This document shows, piece after piece, positions 20,831-30,815 of a stretch of 64,000 nucleotides of DNA. Under the pieces are notes generated by a model that did no database searches, had not been told where the DNA came from, and saw only the letters and a list, made by a program, of their open reading frames with translations. The position numbers and the translations under genes are program-made. This DNA is from Pseudo-nitzschia pungens (taxonomy: Eukaryota > Bacillariophyta > Bacillariophyceae > Bacillariales > Bacillariaceae): contig CM074764.1 in the NCBI GenBank assembly GCA_037355855.1, forward strand, positions 1,736,001-1,800,000, read 5' to 3'. The stretch's first letter is position 1. Every line of letters begins with the position of its first letter.

Positions 20831-21596
20831 GAAAGAACAGATACACCATTGACTATGTAACATAATGGTGATGGTTTGGTTCCTAGTGGTGTGTCCACGA
20901 TTATGAAAAAAGAAAAAACATGGTTGAATACTTGACAAAATAAGTAGTGATCCGGCCAAACAGAAAATGTATTTCTTGTCAAGGATTCCATCCCATCACA
21001 GTCGACCCTGATGCCTTTAATGCAACCACAGAGACTGCATGATCATTTTCTGCTATCAATCAATATTATCATTATAAATGTAATTTTATCAACGATGCGA
21101 GCGCTCGGAGTAGTTGGACTGCTACTGCTGGTGGTATACTTATGTAGTATTACTACTAGTACTAGTAATGGTGTTTGTTGCCTACTGTACACCAGCAGGG
21201 AATAATAGTGCCAGCAAAACATTCAGTGGTGAATATGGGTACAGTAGAGAATGTACGGAGATGTGCACAGGTGGATGGAAAAAAATTATGGCGCGGGTGG
21301 GAATGCTCTTAAAGATTTGGCCACGTCACCTCTAATTTCCATAGTGAAGTGTACACATTATTGTTGTTTCTACCAATAGTAGTACTAGTAGTAGTGGTAA
21401 TGCCATTGGGGGCGGGAACAACAATTTGTAACAAACGGTACTACTAATGGTTGCGGGTGGGTGAAAAATGATTAAGAGATGTTTTGTTAGTAGTGGAAAA
21501 ACTGTTGTGTTCACAATTTTATGGTTTCAGGTATTTTTTCCACTTCCGACGCATGAAATTCTTAAAACTCCGATCGGTTAAAAAAATTGGAACAAA
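20831..21596. other. Non-coding upstream region of T2
   Basis: I see no gene. It contains short ACTAGT/AGTACT-rich runs near 21145-21175 and 21365-21400. The last 100 bp before ATG 21597 are AT-rich and presumably hold the T2 promoter. No TATA element can be placed with confidence. Confidence 0.4.
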
Positions 21597-23247
21597 ATGG
21601 CTACGGAATATGAAGAGTACCAGGAAATAACAAGCAAGGCACCCACCGATCTCAATGCACCAAGAAAGAATCGAAGTGGAAAAATTGTATCGAATGGTAC
21701 TAGTACACGTGCTGATACTAGTACTACTACTAGGAAATCGAACCCAAAGACAAGTCGAAAACTACCACCCACCTCAGGCGGTGGTGGTAGGGAAAAAAAT
21801 AAAAGAAACAAGAACAACCCCGCCGAGGTTTTGGTTGGTACCACGCCACCAAACAACAAACCCGCCGCAACGGGTTTTGTTACACCAAGAAGTAGTAGTA
21901 ATACCGGTGCCAAGATACCATCAAGACCCACCTACGAAGCCTTGCTACAACAGCTAGAAGCGAGCCAGCAGAAAGTTGCTTCTTTAGAGAGGGATGTGAC
22001 AATACTGCGGGAGGATACACAAAAAGGAGAGCCCACACCGAAGGCAACTAGTAAGCCAAAGCAGCAGATGGTGGTACGAACCGTAAGTGAAACAAAATTT
22101 GAGATAACACAGCTGCAGTTCGATAAACTCTCTGAACACAGGAAAGAAGCGGGTTTGGAAGGGCAGTTGACAAGGCACATAAAGACTAGGTGGTTTCATC
22201 AATTGAAGTTTATTGTGGATGAAGATCATGTCAAAAAAGTTTTGAAGAGAGCGATTGAATCAAAAGCTGTGATTCCGCCCCATGGTATTCCATTTCAAGT
22301 TTTTTATGAGTTTAACAGAAGGTTGGTGTACAAGGGTGTTGCCACTCTGCGGCATAATGCTCAAACTTTGGCTAGAAAACATTATCTCGGTACGTGCTTA
22401 CTAAGTGGATATATTGGATACTATTACTGCTTGGTGGTGATTGATACTATCGTATGCATTCCATGCATTCCAAGCTACTCTAATGTCATAACTTTTCTAC
22501 TGCTGTGTACTACTAGAGGACACACTTGAACAAGAGGATGCTGGCATTGTGCCAAATTCATTTCCGGGTAAAGTGGAGATTGTTGTGAAGGAGGTTGCTA
22601 GTAGTGCTGGTAGAAGAAAGAAAATGGGACTGCATCCAGAGTACAGAAGGAATGATGGCAGTGAAAATGAGGATTTTTACTACTTTGTGACTCGGATTCT
22701 GTCAAGTGTCTGTCCAATACAGAGGGACTACAAAACAAGAAAGAAGACATGTTTGATAAGTAAAATTTTCACTGTTCCGGATGAAGCATTTGCATTGATG
22801 ATGATTCATAACGAGTATGATGTTTGGGTGAATCATGTTGAGCAAAAAATGAAGGGCAGCAGTGGCGGCCGGATCGTGAGAAGGAAGAAGAAAAAGAAAT
22901 TTTGTGATCAGTACAGTGGAGAGCAGCAATCATGGTCGAAGGAAGGTCTAGCACTGTTCAATAACTTGTGCAGGGAGATTGAGGTGCTGAGGAAAGATCC
23001 GGTGACGGGTAAAGAATGTGAGGAAAGGTTGCGAGTGAGGATCCGTCGCGAGGCTGCTGATGAGAACAATGAAAACAATAACAGTCTGTTGGATGAGGAC
23101 TGGGGGCCAGAGGAAGAAGTTGCTGAATACATTAGTCCGGAGCTAAAAGCTTTGCTAGATGTAAAGAAAGAGGGGGAGAACTTTACTGGTGGTGACACTA
23201 CGGGCGAAGGAGTGATGGATGGAATTACGGCGATGACAACAGTTTAA
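21597..23247 (+). CDS. T2: coiled-coil protein of family T, two exons
   Basis: Exon 1 is 21597-22389 and exon 2 is 22517-23247, giving 507 residues. The intron (22390-22516, 127 bp) has GT at GTACGT and ends in TACTAG. Splicing makes HYLEDTLEQED, in line with HWLEIELDL from the spliced second copy at 51674-53146, whose intron is at the same phase-1 position. Features: basic N-terminus with the shared word NRSGK; a coiled coil encoded near 21945-22005 (LLQQLEASQQKVASLERDV); and a conserved domain with HPEYRRNDGSENEDFYYF, PDEAFALMMIHNEYDVWVNH and KKKKKFCDQYSGEQQSWSKEG. No enzyme motif recognised. Its constant pairing with T1 suggests a transposition accessory or DNA-binding protein, by analogy with two-gene CACTA elements; that is inference. 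Confidence 0.7.
22390..22516 (+). other. Spliceosomal intron in T2 (127 bp)
   Basis: Donor CTCG|GTACGT and acceptor CTACTAG|AGGAC. Without splicing the frame stops within the intron region and loses the conserved C-terminal domain. The homologous intron in the minus-strand copy is 52342-52413. Confidence 0.75.
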
Positions 23248-23862
23248 AAATTGTTGGTAGTAAATTTGTGTGGTGTGCATGAGGACAATCGAATCGAGAA
23301 CAAAAATTGTTAGTGTAAATTTTAAAAATTTGTTGAAAGATTGACTTAGATTTTGCATCACAGTATTTCAAAATTTATTAGCGGGGGTAGTGATTCTTGT
23401 GAGGAGAGGGGTTGCAATTTCTGGAGGAGTCGATAATTTATTGTGAAGAATTTTTTGAATATATTGGAAATTCTTGAGGGGTGTGCCGGGAAATAATTGG
23501 TGGTGTCGTGAAAAAAAAAATTATGGGAGTGAATTTTGAGTGAGTCACATTCAAAAAAAATAGGGGGAGAGGGGAATTGTTTTTTGAAAATAAATTAATT
23601 TTTTTTCAAAAGGCACGAAAAATCTAGAATGGGGTTGATTAATTTGATTAAGTGAGTGAAGAAAATATTTGAGTCTTACAAAAAATTTGGGTCGCGTTCG
23701 ATTTTTTTCTCTTTTTCTCAGAGTTGGGGTAGTAACTCGGTCACAATTGAGGTTGCGAATCGGGAAGGGGGTACGGATGGAGCTACATAAATTTGACCAG
23801 GAAATAAATTGCGACCCCCCAAAATAAATTCTTGAGAGGGGTCGAAAAACAGTTTTCGGACG
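23248..23862 (+). repeat. Right terminal and subterminal region of family T
   Basis: From about 23340 on it aligns with 57336-57747: shared words are GAAGAATTTTTTGAATATAT, GAGGGGTGTGCCGGGAAATA and GGTTGCGAATCGGG. It contains repeated GGTTGCGA/GGTCACAATT motifs, complements of the GCGACC motifs at the left end, and ends in the 17-bp inverted repeat. Confidence 0.7.
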
Positions 23863-23864
23863 TA

Positions 23865-24270
23865 CTACTATGGATTTCCACTACATTTTTACACGATACC
23901 TCCAACAAGTGGTGGGAGTAACATCCAATTGCAAAACCATACATTACTTATTATTTCTCCCTAAACAAAACCATGCCCACGACGCATGACCACCCCCTGA
24001 CTGTTAATGCCTATGGACAACGGGTTTTTTTTCAGTTTCCAAATTGTTCAGTTCAAAATTGTTTTGTTCCACCAAAACCCTATGGTGGTGAAGAAAGGAT
24101 TATATCGTGTTTACATTTTAAACCTTTCCAGATTGGTGGCTTGATATCGTGTTTACATCTTTACAATCAAGTCACGCTCCCTTCTTGTAAATTGATGCTT
24201 TTGGAGCTTCTTATAAGATGAACAAACATAATTTTGATTTTCAAACAACATTGATCTACTGTGATACATC
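23865..24270. other. Spacer and probable leader of the second T3
   Basis: Just outside the large element. No gene. The last 60 bp (AAGATGAAC, CATAATTTTG, ATACATCATGG) match the region upstream of the first T3, so a conserved promoter or leader is likely. Confidence 0.4.
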
Positions 24271-25772
24271 ATGGCAAGGCACAAAAGGCAAAGAGGTTCA
24301 GCATTGCGACGCTCTGGAACCCCACCTAGGTCTAGACGGCGCCAAAGCATTGCAAATTCTCCTAGGAGAAGATCACCCCGTTTCCCCCCGGACCGAGACT
24401 ATCAGGAGGATCCCTCTAGTGATGATGCTGGTGCTGAACCAGCACCTGCTGAACCATATGTACAACCATCATCATCAGAGAATGAGGAGGAACTTGAGCA
24501 GGATTCCTCGGACACTGAAGAATCTTGCGATGGAGAATCGGAAAGTGAGAATGAAAACAATGACCAAGAATCGGAACGTGAGAATGAAAACAATGACCAA
24601 GAATTGGAGAGTGAGATGCCAAATTTTACTTGGGTTGATTTTCTTTGCGATCGTAATCCTGCTGTCATGTCTGAGGGAAACAACGCTCCCAAGGAGAATG
24701 ACGATCCCAAGGAGGGTGATGACAGTCCCAAGGATAATGACGATCGTGTCGGGACTCAGGGTGATGACAGTCCCAAGGATAATGACAAATCCGAGAATTT
24801 CACAGAGGATGAAGACAGCAAGATCAACAAAAAGAATTCCGTTGGGGCTCATTCCATCAATCCCAACGAGACCGAAGCCAAGGACCAAAACGAAAAGAAT
24901 TTCAAGGAGAATGATGACAATTCGAGCAAGAACGAAGACAAGGACCAAAAAGAAAAGAATTCCAAGGAGAATGACAGTCCTCTGGTCGGGGCTAAGGGCA
25001 ATGAGGACGGAAAAACAAACAATTCTGTCGGGGCTCGGGGAGATGACGATTCGAGCGAGAACGAAGCCAAGGACCAAAACGAAAAGAATTCCAAGGAAAA
25101 CGGCAATCCTCCCGTCGCGGCTAAGGGCAACAACGACCAAAAGACAAACAATTCCGTCAGGGATAAGAGTGTTGAAATTTGGATTATGATGATCCACAGG
25201 TCCGGAAGGAGCGCAGGCTCAGCCGTAAACAAAGTCAAAGAAGGTCAACATCAGTCAAAAAATTGAAAGACCGCGGCGTTAGAAACAAGCTAGCTCACGT
25301 TGCAACGCACGTGAAAAAACTACAGCATTGCAGCACCTATGAAAAGGTGGAAGACCATAAGAAATGTCCCGGCTTTATTCAATTTTTGGGTTCCTACAAT
25401 GATATCATACCAAAAACATCTTCTAAACAAAAATTCAAGAGCGAATGGGAGTATCAGAGGAAGAAAGGACCAAAGCTCACATTTCTACTAGTTGATCCAG
25501 TCTTCGACATATATAGACAAAGTATCGGTGATCAATTGATCAGAGCTGGTAATTGGTTTAAGAAGTACCCGTGTGGAAAGATCGGACCGTATCACACACA
25601 ATGTGAAGACGATTATTTCAAGGAGCTTTTTTGTGATGGTGCAACATCCCCTGCTACAAATCAGGATTCAAAGAATAACAAGAAAGATATCAAGAAAATG
25701 GCCCCCCTGCTCAGCAGGATGCTGGGCCCTGCATGTAGAATTTGTACCAGATGTACATGCCCCAGTTCTTAG
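24271..25772 (+). pseudogene. T3 paralogue with a frameshift and altered 3' end
   Basis: Starts MARHKRQRGS like the first copy. A basic, Arg-rich N-terminus is followed by a long acidic Asn/Glu/Asp repeat region with units such as DQNEKNSKEN. The first frame runs to 25266, but the conserved part (DPQVRKERRLSRKQSQRR, then KLTFLLVDPVFDIYRQSIGD and LIRAGNWFKKY) lies in another frame from about 25179, so one indel near 25175-25190 breaks the gene. A very short intron there is a less likely alternative. After GPYHTQCEDDYFKELFCDG the frame runs into tandem repeat DNA and stops at 25772, so the natural C-terminus is probably lost. Confidence 0.6.
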
Positions 25773-26125
25773 CTGATCAGCCCAATATTGGGAGATCTAT
25801 AGGGGGTGCTAACTGACAAACAGAACTGTGGTGCTGTGCTAAGTGGGATAGTGAACAGGATGTTAAGCAGGATGCTGGGCCCTTCCAGTAGGATTTGTAC
25901 CACATCTACATACCCCAGCTCTTAGCAGCCCTATATTATAAGATTGTCAATGTGCTAAGATATAGATGGAACTGTACAGAAATAAGGGGGAAACACTAAA
26001 TAGTAGGATACTAGACAGGATGCTGGGTCCTTCCAGTAGGATTTGTACCAGATCTACTACACACCCCAGCTCTTAGCAGCCCTATATTACAAGATATTCA
26101 GTGTGCTAAGATATAGACAGAACTG
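25690..26125. repeat. Three diverged ~140-bp tandem units
   Basis: Units carry AGGATGCTGGGCCCT, TAGGATTTGTACCAGATCTA, CCCCAGCTCTTAGCAGCCC and GTGCTAAGATATAGA. The first unit overlaps the 3' end of the T3 paralogue frame. No coding function seen. Confidence 0.75.
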
Positions 26126-27013
26126 TACAGGCGAGAGATAGGCCCATATTTATTAGTACTAGTACCACATTATACGACAAATAAACCTTAGTACTACTAC
26201 TGCTGCTGCTTTCTGTCACACCCCAATATGGTACTTCTTGTCTTATCGTACGGTAATAAGGTACTTGTACTAAAATGTATTCTACTACAGGGTACTTAAA
26301 TAGAGGCCGTGATGGCGGTATACAACTCCACTCAGGGGTCATAATTAGAAGGGGTGTGCCATGATCACTAAAAATTGGTGGTGATTCCTATTCCATGTGT
26401 GGTCCAATGTAGTAATGATATTTGCCCGTCAGCAAAAGAGGTGATAGCAATAACAACAGTAGCACGTAGAGTGCTGACAAATTGTAACAAGACTACAAGA
26501 TATTGTTCAAGCACTATTCTTGCATACACTCAGTTACTACAAGATACTCCCCTAGAGGTACAAAAGGGATCATCAGAAGGGAAGGGCATGATACTAGGTG
26601 TCTTATTTTAGGTGAAAAAGAAAGAGTGTATAGTGGAGGGAGCTGAGCACAGCTCAGCTGCGTAGCGTGAATGCTTGCTTCGCTATCTCATATATTCATA
26701 CAGCTCTGTAGGTTCAGTACTGTCGTAGTCTACGGAGTAGCATTTGGAGTTGCTTTAGCAAGTGGTTTGACTCATGTGTCTGGTTATAGTACATATTGTA
26801 CATAATGACCATACCCTGACGGTAGCATAGTATGGTAGTATAATACTACGTTAGCATACCAGCAACTATCTCGTAGCATTAGCAAGAACCTTAACCTTGT
26901 AGCACTATTCTACAGTGTGCTAGTGCCAGTGCTATACCCGGGGCTCATGTAACTGCTACAAATCCTACACAAGGACCCTGGTATGATCTTGTAGTTAGCA
27001 CCCCCCCATAGCA
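26126..27013. other. Unassigned intergenic DNA
   Basis: No convincing gene, RNA or element. Small features only: a GAGCTGAGCACAGCTCAGC palindrome near 26640-26660 and scattered TACTAGTACTA words. Confidence 0.4.
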
Positions 27014-27210
27014 CCCTGTAATAAGCCTGTTGCTAAGCCTGTTGCTAAGCCTGTTGCTAAGCCTGTTGCTAAGCCTGTTGCTAAGCCTGTTGCTAAGCCT
27101 GTTGCTAAGCCTGTTGCTAAGCCTGTTGCTAAGCCTGTTGCTAAGCCTGCTGTTGCAAAGCCTGCTGTTGCTAAGCCTGCTGCTGCTAAGCCTGTTGCTA
27201 AGCATTTAGC
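27014..27210. repeat. 12-bp tandem repeat GCTAAGCCTGTT
   Basis: About fifteen units of TTGCTAAGCCTG, the last few changed to CTGTTGCAAAGC and CTGCTGCTAAGC. A minisatellite; the minus-strand frames (repeated ATGL or NRLS) are simply its translation. Confidence 0.92.
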
Positions 27211-27562
27211 ACACAGCTCTCGCATACAGCCCAGCACCTTGTAGATAGTTACTGGAGGCTAGCGCACGTAGCCCCAGTACACTTTCCTACACAGCAGGAG
27301 CCTTAGCACAGTCCATAGCATCTTGGATAGTATCTTAACACCAAAAAAAAATTCCCTCAGTCAGTTTTTTTCTTCTCATAATTTACTGCTGCATATCACT
27401 CCTAGTACTAGTACTAGTAAAAGTGTACCTGATAAACCAACTTACCAAGTACACTTCCAATCACTCTCCAACTTTCAAATCCAATATGCAGTTCACGTGT
27501 AGTACTGTATAGTTCAGAGTCAAATACTAGTAAGTATCATTTTCAGTTCATGTCCCTCTGCT
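27211..27562. other. Unassigned intergenic DNA
   Basis: I see no gene or repeat of note here beyond a short CTAGTACTAGTACTAG run near 27402. Confidence 0.4.
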
Positions 27563-27979
27563 GGAACATGGTTGATTTTTTTTTTTTTGACAAATTTCAA
27601 AAATTCCCGGTCCTCCCCACACTGAATCAGTGTCAAAGTGACACCCAGGGTCAAAGTGACACCCGGTGTCACTTTGACACTTGACACTCGCCGATACTTT
27701 TGGGGGTCAAAGTGACACTGGGTGTCATTTTGACACCGGGTGTCACTTTGACACTCACAAGAGAAGTAGAAAAATACGTAGAGTGTCAAAGTGACACCCG
27801 GTATCAAAGTGACACCCGGTGTCAAAGTGACACTTGACACTCCCTGATACTTTTGGGTGTCAAAGTGACACCGGGTGTCAAAGTGACCCCGGGTGTCAAA
27901 GTGACACCAAGCGCTGAGTGGTGCAGGGGGGGCTGGAAAAATTTAAATTCTTAGAAAAAAATTAAATCAACCATGTTCC
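27563..27979. mobile_element. Foldback/MITE-like element with palindromic core (417 bp)
   Basis: The ends are a perfect 16-bp inverted repeat, GGAACATGGTTGATTT (27563-27578) and its complement (27964-27979). Between them lie about twelve copies of GTGTCAAAGTGACAC or its complement, itself a palindrome around a 3-base centre, arranged head-to-head in places (for example near 27650-27690). No gene is encoded. No clear target duplication is visible at the outer edges, so element status rests on the symmetric structure. Confidence 0.6.
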
Positions 27980-28059
27980 TGTCTGATATTGCTGATACAT
28001 ACTATCAGTGATCTGTGCCTTTCACCTGGAATACAAAATCGGATCGTCCGTCCGTCATT

Positions 28060-28669
28060 TTTTTTATTTTTATTCAATTAAAAGCTTCCACTTGGAACCA
28101 AAATTTGGACCATTCTGGATGGCGATTCAATCTTGACGATAGGGCACTGATAAAAATCAAACACGTTTATTGCAATTGGTTCCACTGCATCAGAATAGTT
28201 CTTAATATCAGTTTTCAATAATTGTTTTTATCGGCGATCGTAATTTTCATCGTACGGATCATCATACTCGTAACCTTACTTCGTACTTAGTGTGATTGGT
28301 TCGCATAATGGGATCATAGGTTGGCGATTCAATCTTGACGATAGGGCAACGATAAAAATCAGACACGTTTATTGCAATTGGTTCCACTGAATCGGAATAA
28401 TTCATAAGATCCATTTTTAATTCTTTTTATCGGCCATACCCGTACTTCGTACTCAGTGTGATTGGTTCGCATAATGGGATCATACAAGTACTTAGTGTGA
28501 TCTTTTCCCTTGGAAGAGCTTCTGGATGGCGATTCAATCTTGACGATAGGGCACTGATAAAAATCAAACACGTTTATTGCAATTGGTTCCACTGAATCAG
28601 AATAATTCATAAGATCCATTTTTAATTCATTTATCGGCGATCGTAATTTTCATCGTACGGATCATCATA
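28060..28669. repeat. 192-bp satellite family, left portion (about three diverged units)
   Basis: The word GACGATAGGGCA recurs near 28135, 28337 and 28542. Units carry CACGTTTATTGCAATTGGTT, CATAAGATCCATTTTTAATT and ATCGGCGATCGTAATTTTCA. Spacing is irregular (about 202-205 bp), unlike the right portion at 33208-33880. The Tc1-type element is inserted at its right edge. Confidence 0.85.
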
Positions 28670-28859
28670 CTACGAGTCCGATAACAATTGAGACTGGTCG
28701 ATTATGAGCCAAAAATTAACCGAATATTCCCGAACCAAAACGGAACGGAGAACATACCAATGCCAAAAAATCATTCTGTAATAGAGAAATTCCTATAACC
28801 CTTTATAGCATGCTCTTTTGTTAGTGGAAATCCCTTGTTCGAGTGCCTTACTAAACTCT
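28670..28859 (+). repeat. Left terminal inverted repeat of the Tc1-type element
   Basis: 190 bp, complementary to 33018-33207. Similarity stops after ACTAAACTCT. The transposase ATG lies about 70 bp further in, so the repeat probably also holds the promoter. Confidence 0.92.
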
Positions 28860-28927
28860 CTATAAAAATCACATTTTTTGACACCACAGTTCTTCGCATC
28901 AAATAACGAGAATAAGACGAGAACACG

Positions 28928-30079
28928 TTGACCATGGTGGTGGATCCGGCAGATACCAGAGCCAAAGCCCGTAGCAAACTGCAACTTAGCAGGGAGTTAG
29001 GGCAACAGAGGCAGGAGGAGCCTCACCCTAAAAGAGGAGGAGCTCAGGGATATCCAGTATGGCGTCGACGAGAGATACTGGAGGATCACGAAGCAGGCTT
29101 ACCTGTACCTGTTGCGAGAGCAACACTCTTCCGGTGGAAGAAACAACTTCATCCCCATCGAATGACCGGCAACAAAGACAAGACAGAGCTGGTGGGTGCA
29201 GATTTGACCCTCCTCATGCTCTGTGTTGTTATTTGGCCACAGGCAACGCTTGACCAGATGGCAATGTTTATTTACAACGAGGGGGGAGGGATCTACAGCA
29301 AGCAGCTCCTCTCGCACCGATTACAAGAGATGAATATCACACAAAAGAAAGGCAGCATCGAATCTTACCGGGCTTACACTCCCACCAACAAGAGGAAGGA
29401 ATGGTTGTTCTGGAACAGACCATTGCCATCTGGCGTTGCTGGCATCCCCAGAAAGAGACTTATCGATATCGATGAGTTTGCCATGGAAACACGAAGACTG
29501 AATCGCACCAGGGCTTGGTCAGTTAGATTTCGGAGAGTTCGGAGTATCGGCAACTACGCGAAAGGGCAGAAACTTACAGTAATTATCGCTGTGGAAGCTG
29601 GAGATCCCACTGTACCCAACAATTTGTCTGGCAGCCTCCGCCATCCTCGTCGATGGGTACGAGTGAGCAGAAACCATGGAACTACAGGGGACGCGTTCGC
29701 TTCCTTTGTAGGCAGTATCTGCTCGTCTTTTGAAGGCGAGCAGCGAGTTCCACAGACAGATGACTGGAGAGTCTTCATGTGGGACAACTTGAGCAGCCAT
29801 GCTGCTCCAATTGTCTACAACACCATTTTCGACAGGGAGGGACCGACGAGATACAACGTTGTCCCCCGGCCTCCCTATCAACCGAAGTACGGACCGACAG
29901 AGTATATCATCTGTCAGTTAGTCAACTACCTCAAGATCAATACGAGAGGGGAGCTAGATTTGGCAGATCTAGAGCAACAGATCTACAGAGCTGCAGGAGC
30001 AATCGGTCCATTCGACGGGACGTTTGCTCACTGTGGATACAGTGTCGATGGTACCTACCCCGGGGTTGTAATCCCCTGA
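28928..30079 (+). CDS. Tc1/mariner-IS630 superfamily transposase (DDE)
   Basis: 383 codons ending in TGA at 30077-30079. An in-frame ATG two codons on (28934) is an alternative start. The N-terminal region (GYPVWRRREILEDHEAGLPV, then RATLFRWKKQL) looks like helix-turn-helix DNA-binding segments. The catalytic part shows the DDE_3 pattern: RLIDIDEFAMETRRLNRTRA with the first Asp, RVFMWDNLSSHAAP with the second, and PPYQPKYGPTEYIICQLVNY with the final Glu. Expected to cut at the 190-bp inverted repeats and insert at TA. The frame is intact, of normal length for the family, so it may be functional. Its partner gene at 30816-32660 is converging. Confidence 0.92.
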   Translation: MTMVVDPADTRAKARSKLQLSRELGQQRQEEPHPKRGGAQGYPVWRRREILEDHEAGLPVPVARATLFRWKKQLHPHRMTGNKDKTELVGADLTLLMLCVVIWPQATLDQMAMFIYNEGGGIYSKQLLSHRLQEMNITQKKGSIESYRAYTPTNKRKEWLFWNRPLPSGVAGIPRKRLIDIDEFAMETRRLNRTRAWSVRFRRVRSIGNYAKGQKLTVIIAVEAGDPTVPNNLSGSLRHPRRWVRVSRNHGTTGDAFASFVGSICSSFEGEQRVPQTDDWRVFMWDNLSSHAAPIVYNTIFDREGPTRYNVVPRPPYQPKYGPTEYIICQLVNYLKINTRGELDLADLEQQIYRAAGAIGPFDGTFAHCGYSVDGTYPGVVIP

Positions 30080-30815
30080 GTGGTAGAGCGCTGAGCGCTA
30101 TAGTCGATTGTCGAGTCTCCACCATTGTCGATTTCGATTTTGGTTGTATTTCTTAGAGGTGGTTTAGATTTTGCTTTTGCAGAGTTGCAAAAATAGAAAT
30201 AATGAATTAGTGTTGCTCCAGTTTGCTCCAGTTTATTTGTAATAGGTTTTCGATTGTACCCAATAGCGCCGCCGGCAGTGTCACTCTCGTGTCACTCCCA
30301 CATCTAAGTATCGAATACTTGTGGGAATCGATTATATTTGTTTCCATTGGTGGATATCGAACATAGGTACAATAGAAAACCTTGGACGTCTAGATGGTGG
30401 GATTGAAGTTGACCGGCGCCGCAAAGTATAGAAGAACTCCTGGGATTGAAGTCGGCCGACGCCGCAAAGTATAGAAGAACTGCTGGGACTCAGAGGTGTT
30501 GGACCTCTCTTTAGCTATTGTAGATCTACGAGTCCGGATATCGAACATACCGGTACACGAAAGTCCGGAACCGAAAACACGATCGATCGATCGGATCCAC
30601 TCCAGCAAACAACAGCAAACAGCAGCAAACAGCAGCAAACAGCAGCAAACAGCAGCAGCAAGCAACAGCTCATAATTTTGTTGCTGGCAACATGTAAAAA
30701 CTACACCTTGTCTCCAGTAAGAACAACACGACAATCTACTACAACACGACAATCGACAATGGACAATGGACACAACAATCGACAGCTAATCATAGATAAT
30801 TACTAAGAATACAGT
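30080..30815. other. Spacer between the two converging genes of the Tc1-type element
   Basis: No gene seen. It holds a 48-bp direct repeat containing GCCGCAAAGTATAGAAGAAC (about 30405-30500), a CAGCAAACAG microsatellite at 30600-30665 and short ACGACAATC repeats near 30725-30785. Both genes would terminate transcription here. Confidence 0.5.

Larger units (their letters stand above)
493..23862 (+). mobile_element. Large TIR DNA transposon, family T (23.4 kb with nested insertions)
   Basis: The ends are perfect 17-bp inverted repeats (493-509 and 23846-23862, CGTCCGAAAACTGTTTT) flanked by a direct TA at 491-492 and 23863-23864. The same termini with a different 2-bp duplication bound the element at 54894-57747, which supports the boundaries. 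Inside are T1 (transposase-like), a T4 fragment, minisatellites, T3 and T2. Two LTR elements are nested within (7458-13524 and 14354-19952); without them and their duplications the element is about 11.7 kb. Two-bp duplications and T1's motifs suggest the CMC (CACTA/Mirage/Chapaev) or Plavaka group, but the terminus is not CACTA. It could instead be a composite of separate insertions that happens to end in two related termini. Confidence 0.65.

Noticed and set aside
26999..27210. Short protein with Ala-Thr-Gly-Leu repeats
   Set aside because: 12-bp minisatellite with no start context or flanking domain.
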